Of a stretch of 64,000 nucleotides of DNA, positions 16,268-23,984 are shown in pieces. Below the pieces are notes generated by a model. That model was not told the origin of the DNA. It did no database searches and was given only the letters and a program-made list of their open reading frames with translations. How positions within the stretch are numbered: the stretch's first letter is position 1; each line of letters starts with the position of its first letter. Made by a program: the position numbers and the translations under genes. Source of the DNA: Nocardia alba NBRC 108234 (GTDB lineage Bacteria > Actinomycetota > Actinomycetes > Mycobacteriales > Mycobacteriaceae); NCBI RefSeq assembly GCF_001612665.1, contig NZ_BDAX01000023.1:62001-126000 (forward strand), written 5' to 3'.

Positions 16268-17803
16268 TCAGAGCTTGCGGGAGCGCAGCTCGTGGCCCTT
16301 CGAGGTCTTGCACCGGCCGGATTCCAGGTCCCACTGCCAGCCGTGCAGGTTGCAGGTGAGGTTATTGCCCTCCACCACACCGAATTTGGAGAGGTCGGCC
16401 TTGAGGTGGGGGCAGCGGCGCTGGACTTCCCAGCCGTCGAGTTCGGTGACGGCGGAGTCGTCGTGTGCCTCGGAGAACCAGCCGTCGGCGTAGGCGATGC
16501 GCTCGTCGGTGAGGCACTTGAAGAAGGTGTAGAGGAACTCGTTGTAGCCGCCGATGCGCCACGCCTGGAAGCGGGTGGACAGGAAGATCGTGTTCACCCA
16601 GTCCGGTTCGTTGTCGCGCAGCACGGTGCGCACCAGTTCGGGGGCGATGCGGAAGCCGTAGCGGTAGCGGCCCTCGCCTTCGAGCGGCGCGCGCACGGTG
16701 CGGTGCGGGAAGTCCAGGACCACGGTCTCCTCGCCGATCACCAGGCCTACCGGGTAGCCGATGCCGTCGCTGATCAGCGCGCTCTGCTTCATGATCGGTT
16801 CGAAGAGCTCACGCAGCGGTTCGAGCAGCGAACCCTCGCCGGTCTCCCATGAGGCCTTCTCCGCGGCCAGCACCGGCGCGAACCGCTGCGCCATCTCCGC
16901 GATGTAGGCGGCTTTGTCGCCGTAGATCCGATCCGGGTCGAACGGGTGCGCGAGGTCGAGTTCCTTGCCGCGCACATCGGCCACCGAGCCGGGGATCATC
17001 AGGATCCCGCCGGGGTTGCCGTGGATGTTCATCTGATCGAGGAACACGATCTGGTCGGGGAAGATGTTGCCTTCGTCGCCACGATCGTCGTTGAGGTAGC
17101 GCAGCTCCTCGTCGAGGAACACCGGCGGACCGGCCGAGGGCACCACCCAGGTCGCACCGACCTGCTCGATGTAGGACCGCGCGCGATCCATGCCACGCTG
17201 ACGCTTCTGCTTGCCGAAGTTGGCCTTGGTCCGCGCCGGGATGTCGTACACCGCCGGGTACCAGATCGCGCCCGAGTACTGCAGCAGGTGGATGTCGATA
17301 TCGCCGAACGCGTCGTGGATGACGTCCATGTCCACCGGTCGGGCGTCGTTCATGTTGAAGCAGGTGGTCTCACCGTCGGAGATGAGGATGCCGGAGTCGC
17401 CGATCGGACCGTCGGCGGGCGCGCGCAACGCGACGATCATGATGTCGACGGAACCCTTGGGTCCGGTGATCGTGTGCTTGACCGAGTCCTCGGTCTCGAA
17501 GAACTCGGTGAAGCCCAGCGCCTCCAGCTCACGGCGCAGGTCGAGCACCGGGTAGTCGGGCAGCAGGACCGTGGCGTCCTTGTTGACGTACTTCGCCAGG
17601 TGGGCGGCGTCGAAGTGATCGCGGTGCAGGTGCGAGACGTAGAGGTAGTCCACATCGCCGAGGGCCTCCCAGTCGAGCTGGGAGTTGTCCGGGAAGGGGA
17701 ACCACGACGCGAAGTACGCGGGGTTCACCCAGGGATCGCACAGGATCGTGCCCGCTTCGGTGCGGATATGGAAGCCGGCATGTCCGACGCTGGTGATCTG
17801 CAC
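16268..17803 (-). CDS. MBL-fold hydrolase fused to a C-terminal Rieske domain
   Basis: A 511-residue two-domain protein. The N-terminal half is a metallo-beta-lactamase fold with the metal motif HLHRDH (His58, His60, Asp62, His63). The last 60 residues are a Rieske [2Fe-2S] domain, with CPH (Cys464, His466) and CNLHGW (Cys484, His487). The architecture recalls the CMP-N-acetylneuraminate hydroxylase-like group. From memory it corresponds to M. tuberculosis Rv3818, also about 515 residues and near the same acyltransferase. The reaction is not known. GTG 17803 has AGGAGG nine bases upstream. No ferredoxin or reductase gene is adjacent. Confidence 0.82.
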   Translation of the reverse strand: MQITSVGHAGFHIRTEAGTILCDPWVNPAYFASWFPFPDNSQLDWEALGDVDYLYVSHLHRDHFDAAHLAKYVNKDATVLLPDYPVLDLRRELEALGFTEFFETEDSVKHTITGPKGSVDIMIVALRAPADGPIGDSGILISDGETTCFNMNDARPVDMDVIHDAFGDIDIHLLQYSGAIWYPAVYDIPARTKANFGKQKRQRGMDRARSYIEQVGATWVVPSAGPPVFLDEELRYLNDDRGDEGNIFPDQIVFLDQMNIHGNPGGILMIPGSVADVRGKELDLAHPFDPDRIYGDKAAYIAEMAQRFAPVLAAEKASWETGEGSLLEPLRELFEPIMKQSALISDGIGYPVGLVIGEETVVLDFPHRTVRAPLEGEGRYRYGFRIAPELVRTVLRDNEPDWVNTIFLSTRFQAWRIGGYNEFLYTFFKCLTDERIAYADGWFSEAHDDSAVTELDGWEVQRRCPHLKADLSKFGVVEGNNLTCNLHGWQWDLESGRCKTSKGHELRSRKL

Positions 17804-17906
17804 GAGCTGTTTCCTCCTACCAGGATCTGATTCGCCGGATCAATGGCGAGCTACCGCCGTGGGGCCCCGGAGACTGCTTCGGCGGACCAGCCAACCAGGG
17901 TAGTGG

Positions 17907-18797
17907 CTAAATCGTTACGTCACCGATGCAATAGCCCTCAGCGGTCGCGACAACCGTGAAAGTGCGTGTCCGAGTGCCGCCGGGCGAGGTGGTCACAGGG
18001 ACGTGAACTGCCAGGTAGTCGCCACGAATCTGCTCGGATCGTAGCTCCTCGCCGGTGTAGGAGGTGACATTGCCTACTTTGCCCGAGTTGCCTGTCAAGG
18101 GGGGTGCTACGGGATTGCCAGTGCCCTCGGGGTCCCAGCTAGCGGGCGAGGCCTTGCAGGTCAGCGGATGGTCTGCTTCGATGTCGGCCGCGTCGAGAGG
18201 TTTGCCGGTGGCGCGGGCGAGGTAGCGGCGGACGGTGTGACGCGCGTCGGCGTCGTCGTAACCGGGCTCGACACCCGCCGCGGAAACGCGGCCGCAGGCA
18301 TAGCCCGACGCGACGGACTCGCGGTCGACGGTGACGGTGACGGTTCGGTTACGCCAGGTCACGGTGTCGGCGGTCGCGGTGCCCGGGGTGGCGAGGGCGG
18401 CGAGCACCGACTGGGGTTCGGCGTACATCTCGGCGACGGTGGCGGGCGGGATGGTCCAGCAGCTGCTCTGGAGCTCTTTCACCGTGCTGTTCTGTAGGTC
18501 GACGGCCCAGCGGCGGACAGCGGTCACGGCGTCGGCGTGGCCGGCGACGGCGCCGACCGGCGGCGCGTCGGCGGGCAGTGGGCTGTTCGGCGCCGGTTCG
18601 CCGGGCGCGATGGCCTGGGTCGCCGTGGTCGTCGACGCGGCGGCCGTGGTCGTCGCAGCGGGGTTCGCCTCGACCGGATCGCCCGGGATCCCCGACACCG
18701 AATCGCACCCGGCGACCAGGGCCGCGGTGACGATCAGTCCCGTGACCAGCGCGTACGCGCGGGGCGGGTGGGTCAGGGCAAGCTGGGCGCGTTCCAC
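17907..18797 (-). CDS. Putative secreted lipoprotein
   Basis: A 296-residue protein with an export signal ending in the lipobox LVAGC, so lipidation at about Cys30 is expected. A Thr/Ala/Pro-rich linker at about residues 44-85 leads to a domain with four Cys (SSCWT, YACGR, LTCKA, GYCIG). The product is probably anchored on the outer face of the membrane. I do not recognise the domain and propose no function. The start is GTG 18797. It is 103 bp upstream of the MBL-Rieske gene on the same strand and divergent from the acyltransferase gene. Confidence 0.7.
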   Translation of the reverse strand: MERAQLALTHPPRAYALVTGLIVTAALVAGCDSVSGIPGDPVEANPAATTTAAASTTTATQAIAPGEPAPNSPLPADAPPVGAVAGHADAVTAVRRWAVDLQNSTVKELQSSCWTIPPATVAEMYAEPQSVLAALATPGTATADTVTWRNRTVTVTVDRESVASGYACGRVSAAGVEPGYDDADARHTVRRYLARATGKPLDAADIEADHPLTCKASPASWDPEGTGNPVAPPLTGNSGKVGNVTSYTGEELRSEQIRGDYLAVHVPVTTSPGGTRTRTFTVVATAEGYCIGDVTI

Positions 18798-18891
18798 TAC
18801 GACGTTCCTCGATTCCTAGGTCGTGGCACCCGCGTACGCAGACGGCGGGGTGTGACTGTCGGGGCGAGCGGACTCGCCGGGGTGTAGACCG

Positions 18892-19764
18892 GTGTGCGCG
18901 AAGCGGATTCGCTGCGCGGGCGAACGCCGCGATTCTACGGTGGCCGCGCGCGCGGATGGCACCCCTGCCGACTGGGAGATCTACGACTACCCTTGCGTAC
19001 TTGTGGAACCCCTCTACTTCTCGATCATCGGCGTGGCCCGAACCCTGTTCTTCCTCGAAGGTCTGAAGTTCACCGTCAAGGGGGCGGAAAACATCCCCGC
19101 CACCGGCGGTGCCGTGCTGGCGGTCAACCACACCGGCTATATGGACTTCACCTACGCGGGTCTGCCCGTCCGTACCCCTCGTCGCTACATCAGGTTCATG
19201 GCCAAGCAGGAGGTGTTCGACAACAAGATCTCCGGCCCGATCATGCGCACCCTCAAGCACATCCCGGTCGACCGCACCGCGGGTGCGGACTCCTACCAAT
19301 CGGCGGTGCAGTACCTGCGCGACGGCGAGCTCGTCGGCGTGTACCCCGAGGCCACGATCAGCCGCAGCTTCGAGATCAAGGAATTCAAGTCCGGCGCGGC
19401 CCGCATGGCGCTAGAAGCCGACGTCCCGATCATCCCGATCACCATCTGGGGCGCCCAGCGCGTGTGGACCAAGGGCTTCCCCAAGCGCCTCGGCCGCACC
19501 AACACCCCCATCTCGATCGCCGTCGGCGCCCCCATCCAGCCCTACGAACCCGCCGCCGACCTCACCGCCCAGCTCCGCTCCACCATGCAGGAAATGCTCG
19601 CCGACCTGCAAAAGTCCTACAACCACGAGCCCGGCGCCTACTGGGTCCCGAAACGACTCGGCGGCAGCGCCCCATCCCTCGCGGAGGCAACCGCCCTCGA
19701 CGAAGCCGAAGCAGCCGAACGCTTCGCCCGCAAGGCCGCGAAAACGCAGGAGACCGAGGGCTGA
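18892..19764 (+). CDS. 1-acyl-glycerol-3-phosphate acyltransferase family protein (PlsC-like)
   Basis: A 290-residue membrane-associated acyltransferase. The acceptor motif NHTGYMD (Asn79-Asp85, catalytic His80) matches NHx4D, and VYPEATISRS matches the glycerophosphate-binding PEGTRS block. A hydrophobic stretch at about residues 40-57 may be a membrane anchor. The central part (SFEIKEFKSGAARM) matches what I remember of M. tuberculosis Rv3816c. It probably acylates a lysophospholipid or related acceptor; Rv3814c-Rv3816c form a paralogue family, of which only one copy is present here. GTG 18892 gives the longest form; GTG 18940 would remove 16 residues and is also plausible. Confidence 0.85.
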   Translation: MCAKRIRCAGERRDSTVAARADGTPADWEIYDYPCVLVEPLYFSIIGVARTLFFLEGLKFTVKGAENIPATGGAVLAVNHTGYMDFTYAGLPVRTPRRYIRFMAKQEVFDNKISGPIMRTLKHIPVDRTAGADSYQSAVQYLRDGELVGVYPEATISRSFEIKEFKSGAARMALEADVPIIPITIWGAQRVWTKGFPKRLGRTNTPISIAVGAPIQPYEPAADLTAQLRSTMQEMLADLQKSYNHEPGAYWVPKRLGGSAPSLAEATALDEAEAAERFARKAAKTQETEG

Positions 19765-19804
19765 GGTCGCCACCATGCCCGTTCGGCTCGTCGCCGGGGC
19801 TGAC

Positions 19805-20596
19805 TCAGCGTGGGATTCGGCAGTGCGTCGGTGTGGGTAGCTCGCCGCGGAGGTAGGCGGCGGGTGGGACGCCCATGAGGGTGCGGAAGTCGGTGGTGAG
19901 GTGGGACTGGCCGTAGTAGCCGGTGCTCGCCGCGAGGTGTGACCATGGGGTATCGCCCGCGTGGGCGAGGACGCGACGCAGGCGTTGGATGCGGGCGAAG
20001 TGCTTGGGGGACAGCCCGATTCCCGTGGTGAACAGGTTGCGTATCTGGCGTTCGCTGACGGCGAGGCGGGCGGTGAGTTCACCGAGCGCGGGGGCGTCGT
20101 CGGCGGTGAGCGCGGAGATCGCCTCGCGGAGCACGATCCGATGCGTGCTCTCGGTTGTCGATTCCGAGACATGGCGCGGCAGGTGTTCGTCCAGGTACCC
20201 GATCGCCTGCTCGGTCGGCAGTCGAATCAGGTCCGCCGCGAAACCGCCCAGCGGTCCTGGCAATTCGTCGAGGCGCACGACGCGGTCGGTGAGCTCGGCC
20301 GCGGTGACGCCGAGCAGCTGGCGGGTCACGCCCGGTTCCAGGCGCAGCCGCACGCATCCGGCGGGCTCGTCGGGCTTCGAGTAGGACGCCTTCGTCTGCG
20401 CGCCGACAACGAACGCGCTCCCGCGACCGGACTTCTCGGTGCGGAGGACGACCGTGGTCGTCGCGAGGGGCGGATGGGCGAACGGCTGAGCGAGGTCGTC
20501 GAACAGCGGCGTGCTGGTGAGTTCGGCGAGCCAGGGACGCAACGATTCCGGGGTCGTCACAGGCATCTCGAGGTGCGCCGAGGTCAGATACGCCAC
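19805..20596 (-). CDS. AraC family transcriptional regulator
   Basis: A 263-residue regulator with a C-terminal pair of helix-turn-helix motifs: LGELTARLAVSERQIRNLF and the second reaching GYYGQSHLTTDFRTLMGVPP, typical of AraC/XylS proteins. The N-terminal 150 residues are a ligand-binding domain not closely like those of the AraC cluster at 49.5-54.8 kb. It is divergent from the NmrA-like gene with 85 bp between starts, so it is the likely regulator of that gene and of itself. ATG 20596 is the first start. Confidence 0.85.
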   Translation of the reverse strand: MAYLTSAHLEMPVTTPESLRPWLAELTSTPLFDDLAQPFAHPPLATTTVVLRTEKSGRGSAFVVGAQTKASYSKPDEPAGCVRLRLEPGVTRQLLGVTAAELTDRVVRLDELPGPLGGFAADLIRLPTEQAIGYLDEHLPRHVSESTTESTHRIVLREAISALTADDAPALGELTARLAVSERQIRNLFTTGIGLSPKHFARIQRLRRVLAHAGDTPWSHLAASTGYYGQSHLTTDFRTLMGVPPAAYLRGELPTPTHCRIPR

Positions 20597-20681
20597 CTGC
20601 TCGACTGTAGGTGGCGCGGTCCGCGATGTCCGTGCCGATTTCTCCTATATTCGCGGGCAGCCGGGCGACCATGCTCGTGCC

Positions 20682-21563
20682 ATGATCCTGATCACCGGTG
20701 CCACAGGCACCATCGGAAGCGACGTCATCCGGCAGTTGGCGGCCGAGGGCGTCGCGGTTCGGGCGGCGACCCGCGACCCGGAGCGGGGAGGGTTCCCCGC
20801 CGGGGTCGAGGTGGTTCGCGTCCACTACCGCGACCCGGCGACGTTCGGACCCGCCATGCGAGGCGTCGAGGCCGCGTTCCTCGTCGGGATACCCGGCCCG
20901 GACGGCACCGGCACCGATGCCGAACTGGTGACCGCCGCGCGCGAGGCCGGGGTGCGGCGAGTGGTGAAGCTGTCCGCCGTCGGCACCGGCGACCCACGCC
21001 TCGGTGTGCCGGGTTCCTGGCACGTGCCAGGGGAGCGGGCCGTGCGCGACTCCGGCCTGGAGTGGACGATCCTGCGCCCCAACACTTTCGCGTCGAATAC
21101 GTTCAGCTGGATCGAACCGCTGCGTGCCGGTGACCCCGTCCCGAATCTCACCGGCGAAGGCCGCCAGCCGGTGGTCGACCCACGCGATGTGGCGGCGGTC
21201 GCCGTCGCGGCATTGCGAGCCCCTGCGCACGTCGGCCGGACGCTCACGCTCACCGGGCCCGAACTGCTGACCGGCCACGAGCAGGCGGCCGTTCTCGCCG
21301 AGATCATCGGCCGCCCGATCGAGGTGACCGACATTCCCGAGGATGACACCCGCGCCTTCATGACCGCGGCCGGTCTGTCGCCCGCCTTCGTCGAAGGCGC
21401 CGCCGTGGGGCAGTCCTTCGTCCGGCACGGCCACAACGCGACGATCACCGACGACATCGCGCAAGCCCTCGGCCGACCACCCCGCGCCTACGCCACCTGG
21501 GCCGCCGGCCACCGTGCCGCCTTCGCCCCCGTCGTCGCAGGCGGCACAGCAGGGCCGAGCTGA
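20682..21563 (+). CDS. NmrA-like NAD(P)-binding protein
   Basis: A 293-residue protein with a Rossmann start of ILITGATGTIGSDV, and the sequence continues through RAATRDPERG as in NmrA/HSCARG and ytfG-type NAD(P)H-binding proteins. The conserved middle part reads VVKLSAVG; there is no canonical SDR Tyr-x-x-x-Lys pair there, as is usual for this group. It may be a quinone or flavin-linked reductase or a redox sensor. Expression is probably controlled by the divergent AraC regulator. ATG 20682 starts exactly at the nucleotide-binding fold. Confidence 0.82.
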   Translation: MILITGATGTIGSDVIRQLAAEGVAVRAATRDPERGGFPAGVEVVRVHYRDPATFGPAMRGVEAAFLVGIPGPDGTGTDAELVTAAREAGVRRVVKLSAVGTGDPRLGVPGSWHVPGERAVRDSGLEWTILRPNTFASNTFSWIEPLRAGDPVPNLTGEGRQPVVDPRDVAAVAVAALRAPAHVGRTLTLTGPELLTGHEQAAVLAEIIGRPIEVTDIPEDDTRAFMTAAGLSPAFVEGAAVGQSFVRHGHNATITDDIAQALGRPPRAYATWAAGHRAAFAPVVAGGTAGPS

Positions 21564-21589
21564 CCGGCGGGCGCATCGGACTCCGCCGC

Positions 21590-22033
21590 TCAGTTCATCG
21601 TCATCACCCACGACCCGTTGCAACCCTTGCGGTTGTTCCTTTTGCCGTCGTAGACCCAGTTGAACCTGATCGGCGGGTTCGTCCGTACGTTCCAATTCCC
21701 GGACGGTGAGGTGACCACCTTGCCGTTGCGCATCAGCAACCCGACCTCATCGTGGTCGAACACCCATTTCCCGCCGCTGGGCGGGTAGTTCAATCGAACC
21801 GTCACCCGTCCACCCGTGTGGTTCTGCACCACCAGGCACGAACCCGGCTCGTTCCGGTTGACCGCGTACTCCCCGAACGCTTCGTCTTCCACGTTGTCCC
21901 CGCTGTCGGTGAACTCGACCTCCCCACTGTCGGTGAACTCGGCCGGATCGGTGATGTCGGCCTGCGCCTGCCCGGCCCCCAACATTGTCGCCGTCATCGC
22001 GACGCCCACCGCGATCATCCCCAGACTCTTCAC
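21590..22033 (-). CDS. Small secreted protein of unknown function
   Basis: A 147-residue protein with a clear Sec signal peptide (MIAVGVAMTATML, cleavage near AQA-DI at about residue 25). The mature N-terminus is acidic and contains a short internal duplication (EFTDSGEV and EFTDSGDN). The remainder holds two Cys (GSCLV, KGCNG) that could pair, and a basic C-terminal part. No family is recognised. GTG 22033 has GGAGGG at a good distance upstream. The gene is convergent with the NmrA-like gene (26 bp between stops). Confidence 0.7.
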   Translation of the reverse strand: MKSLGMIAVGVAMTATMLGAGQAQADITDPAEFTDSGEVEFTDSGDNVEDEAFGEYAVNRNEPGSCLVVQNHTGGRVTVRLNYPPSGGKWVFDHDEVGLLMRNGKVVTSPSGNWNVRTNPPIRFNWVYDGKRNNRKGCNGSWVMTMN

Positions 22034-22260
22034 GCTGTCCCTCCCATGATCTTCGCGGCACCAACCGCCCTGCGGAAAACCCTCTCCCGCAGCCTTTTCC
22101 GCATCCTTGTGACCTGCTTAACGAGGTCGACCGGCGCCGGTTCTCACCGTCGAACAGGGTCGGAAGTGAGCACGGATTTCGTAGTTCGGGAGATTCGCGC
22201 TAGAGTTCCTTCTCGCACGACGAAGTCACCGGCGGTCGCTGGAACGGCTTCGGAAGGCAC

Positions 22261-22332
22261 GCGGATGTGGCGCAGTGGTAGCGCATCACCTTGCCAAGGT
22301 GAGGGTCGCGAGTTCGAATCTCGTCATCCGCT
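22261..22332 (+). tRNA. tRNA-Gly (GCC anticodon)
   Basis: The sequence folds as a complete cloverleaf. The acceptor stem GCGGATG pairs with CATCCGC, the D-arm uses GCGC/GCGC, the anticodon stem is TCACC/GGTGA with loop TTGCCAA (anticodon GCC at 22293-22295), and the T-arm is GCGAG-TTCGAAT-CTCGT, allowing one G-T closing pair. The discriminator base is T and CCA is not encoded. It reads GGC and GGT codons. A strong terminator follows five bases later, so it appears to be a single-gene unit. Confidence 0.97.
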
Positions 22333-22336
22333 CAAC

Positions 22337-22366
22337 GAAAAGCCCGGCCATCGCGCCGGGCTTTTC
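22337..22366. terminator. Bidirectional intrinsic terminator
   Basis: A perfect 12-bp stem (GAAAAGCCCGGC at 22337-22348, GCCGGGCTTTTC at 22355-22366) with a six-base loop ends in TTTTC on both strands. It terminates the tRNA-Gly transcript on the plus strand. It also directly abuts the stop codon of the minus-strand membrane-protein gene at 22367. Confidence 0.92.
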
Positions 22367-23797
22367 TCATTCCGGGCGCCGGTTGAGGCGTTCGTGACTC
22401 AGCGGCGGCAGGAACTCGCCGATCAGGGTCCGACGCCACCAGATCCGCTCGCGGCGCAGTTCGGTGGGCGTGCTGAAGCGGTACTCGTACAGCCGGGCGC
22501 GCAGGTAGTGCGGCGGCGTGTCGGGGAACGGGCAGTGCCGCAGCAGGCGCAGGGTGTCGGGATCGTTGTCGAGCAGGCGGCGCACCAGCGGCAGCATCCA
22601 GGCTCGCGCGTAGCTGGGCGACAGCGCGGCGAACCACATCAGCCAGTCCAGCCGCAGGTGGTACGGGGCCCACTGGCGCGGATGTGATCGCAGGGCTCCC
22701 GGTTTGCCTTTGAACTCGTATTCGCGCCACACCGTGTCCGGCGTCAGGTGGGTGGCGTCGGTGCCCTCGAGCACGATCTCCTGGCGCACGCGGGTGATAC
22801 TGCCGAACGCGCCGTAGGTGTTGACCAGGTGCAACGGGTCGAACGAGGCGTTCATCGCCTGCTGTGCGGAGAGGAGGTTGCGCACCGGCCGCACGCTCAG
22901 CACCACCACCGTCGCGACGAAGGCGAGGACCGCGCCGAGGAACCATCCGGGCGGGTCGGCCACCGGCGGCGCGTGCGGCAGCACCGGGTAGGCGCTGATG
23001 GCGGTTGTCGCCAGCAGCAGGGTCACCCAGTTCAGCCAGGCGAAATTGCCCGAGAGCACCAGCCACAGCTGGGTGACGATGATGATGGCCGCCGCGACGC
23101 TCGCCACCGGCTGCGGCGCGAACAACCCGAACGGCACGATCAACTGCGCGAGGTGATTGGCGGCGACCTCCACCCGGTGCAGCGGCCGGGGCAGATGGTG
23201 GAAGAACCAGCTCAGCGGACCCGGCATCGGTTGGGTCTCGTGGTGGTAATACAGGCAGGTCAGGTCTCGCCAGCACCGATCGCCGCGCATCTTGATCAAC
23301 CCGGCCCCGAGCTCCACCCGCAACACCAGCCAGCGCGCGGCGAACAGCACGAGCAGTGGCGGCGCGACGGTGTCGTTACCGAGGAAGATCGCCAGAAAAC
23401 CCGCCTCCAGCAGCAGTGATTCCCAGCCGAACGAGTACCACACCTGCCCTACGTTCACGATCGACAGATACAGCGCCCACAGCAGCGCCCACAGCGCCAT
23501 GGCCGCCCACAGCGGCACCAGATCGGCGATGCCGAGCGCGACCGCCACCGCGAGCACCACCCCGGACCAGGCGATACCGGCGTAGAACCGATCGGAGTAG
23601 CGCAGGTGGAACAGGCTCGGCGACCGACGCAACGGCGTGCGGGCCAGGTAGCGCGGGATGGGCAGCATCCCGCGCTCACCGAGCAGCGCGCGGAACTGCA
23701 GCGCCGCGGCCAGAAAGGCGAGGCCGTAGATCACCGCCAGGCCACGCTGGAAGATCAGCCTGCCCTGCCAGTACTCCGGTGCCGTGAACCAGTCCAT
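22367..23797 (-). CDS. Lipase maturation factor-like membrane protein
   Basis: A 476-residue protein with about eight hydrophobic segments in the first 300 residues, followed by a soluble C-terminal domain. WFTAPEYWQGRLIFQRG at the N-terminus, ELGAGLIKMRGDRCWRDLTCLYYHHETQPMP in the middle (shown in parts: ELGAGLIK, CWRDL, YHHETQ) and LVNTYGAFGSITRVR match the LMF1 (lipase maturation factor) family. In animals LMF1 helps lipases fold in the ER; the bacterial role is unknown. ATG 23797 is well supported. The gene is divergent from the alkylsulfatase. Confidence 0.82.
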   Translation of the reverse strand: MDWFTAPEYWQGRLIFQRGLAVIYGLAFLAAALQFRALLGERGMLPIPRYLARTPLRRSPSLFHLRYSDRFYAGIAWSGVVLAVAVALGIADLVPLWAAMALWALLWALYLSIVNVGQVWYSFGWESLLLEAGFLAIFLGNDTVAPPLLVLFAARWLVLRVELGAGLIKMRGDRCWRDLTCLYYHHETQPMPGPLSWFFHHLPRPLHRVEVAANHLAQLIVPFGLFAPQPVASVAAAIIIVTQLWLVLSGNFAWLNWVTLLLATTAISAYPVLPHAPPVADPPGWFLGAVLAFVATVVVLSVRPVRNLLSAQQAMNASFDPLHLVNTYGAFGSITRVRQEIVLEGTDATHLTPDTVWREYEFKGKPGALRSHPRQWAPYHLRLDWLMWFAALSPSYARAWMLPLVRRLLDNDPDTLRLLRHCPFPDTPPHYLRARLYEYRFSTPTELRRERIWWRRTLIGEFLPPLSHERLNRRPE

Positions 23798-23901
23798 GCA
23801 CCCGCTCCCGGCCCCCCGATTCGATTGTCCACCCAGCCGCTTGTGGCGGCCACGGCTTCACCTTCTCGACCGACGCCCAGACGCTGTTCTGAGCGGTCGC
23901 T

Positions 23902-23918
23902 TCACCCGTATCGGGTGA
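23902..23918. promoter_or_regulatory. Perfect palindrome upstream of the alkylsulfatase
   Basis: TCACCCG-TAT-CGGGTGA is a perfect 7-3-7 inverted repeat in the 187-bp gap between the divergent LMF-like and sulfatase genes, 67 bp before the sulfatase ATG. Its size is typical of a dimeric repressor site. No regulator gene is adjacent, so the binding protein is unknown. Confidence 0.45.
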
Positions 23919-23984
23919 TCCCCGCGCCCGGGTTGCGCGAGCAAGCTCGATACCGAGCGTCTCGAACCGAGCGGAGGGATTCCC

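Noticed and set aside
22261..22366. tRNA-Gly considered as an integration site of a mobile element
   Set aside because: No integrase, no direct repeat of the tRNA 3' end and a native terminator directly after it; the neighbours are ordinary chromosomal genes.
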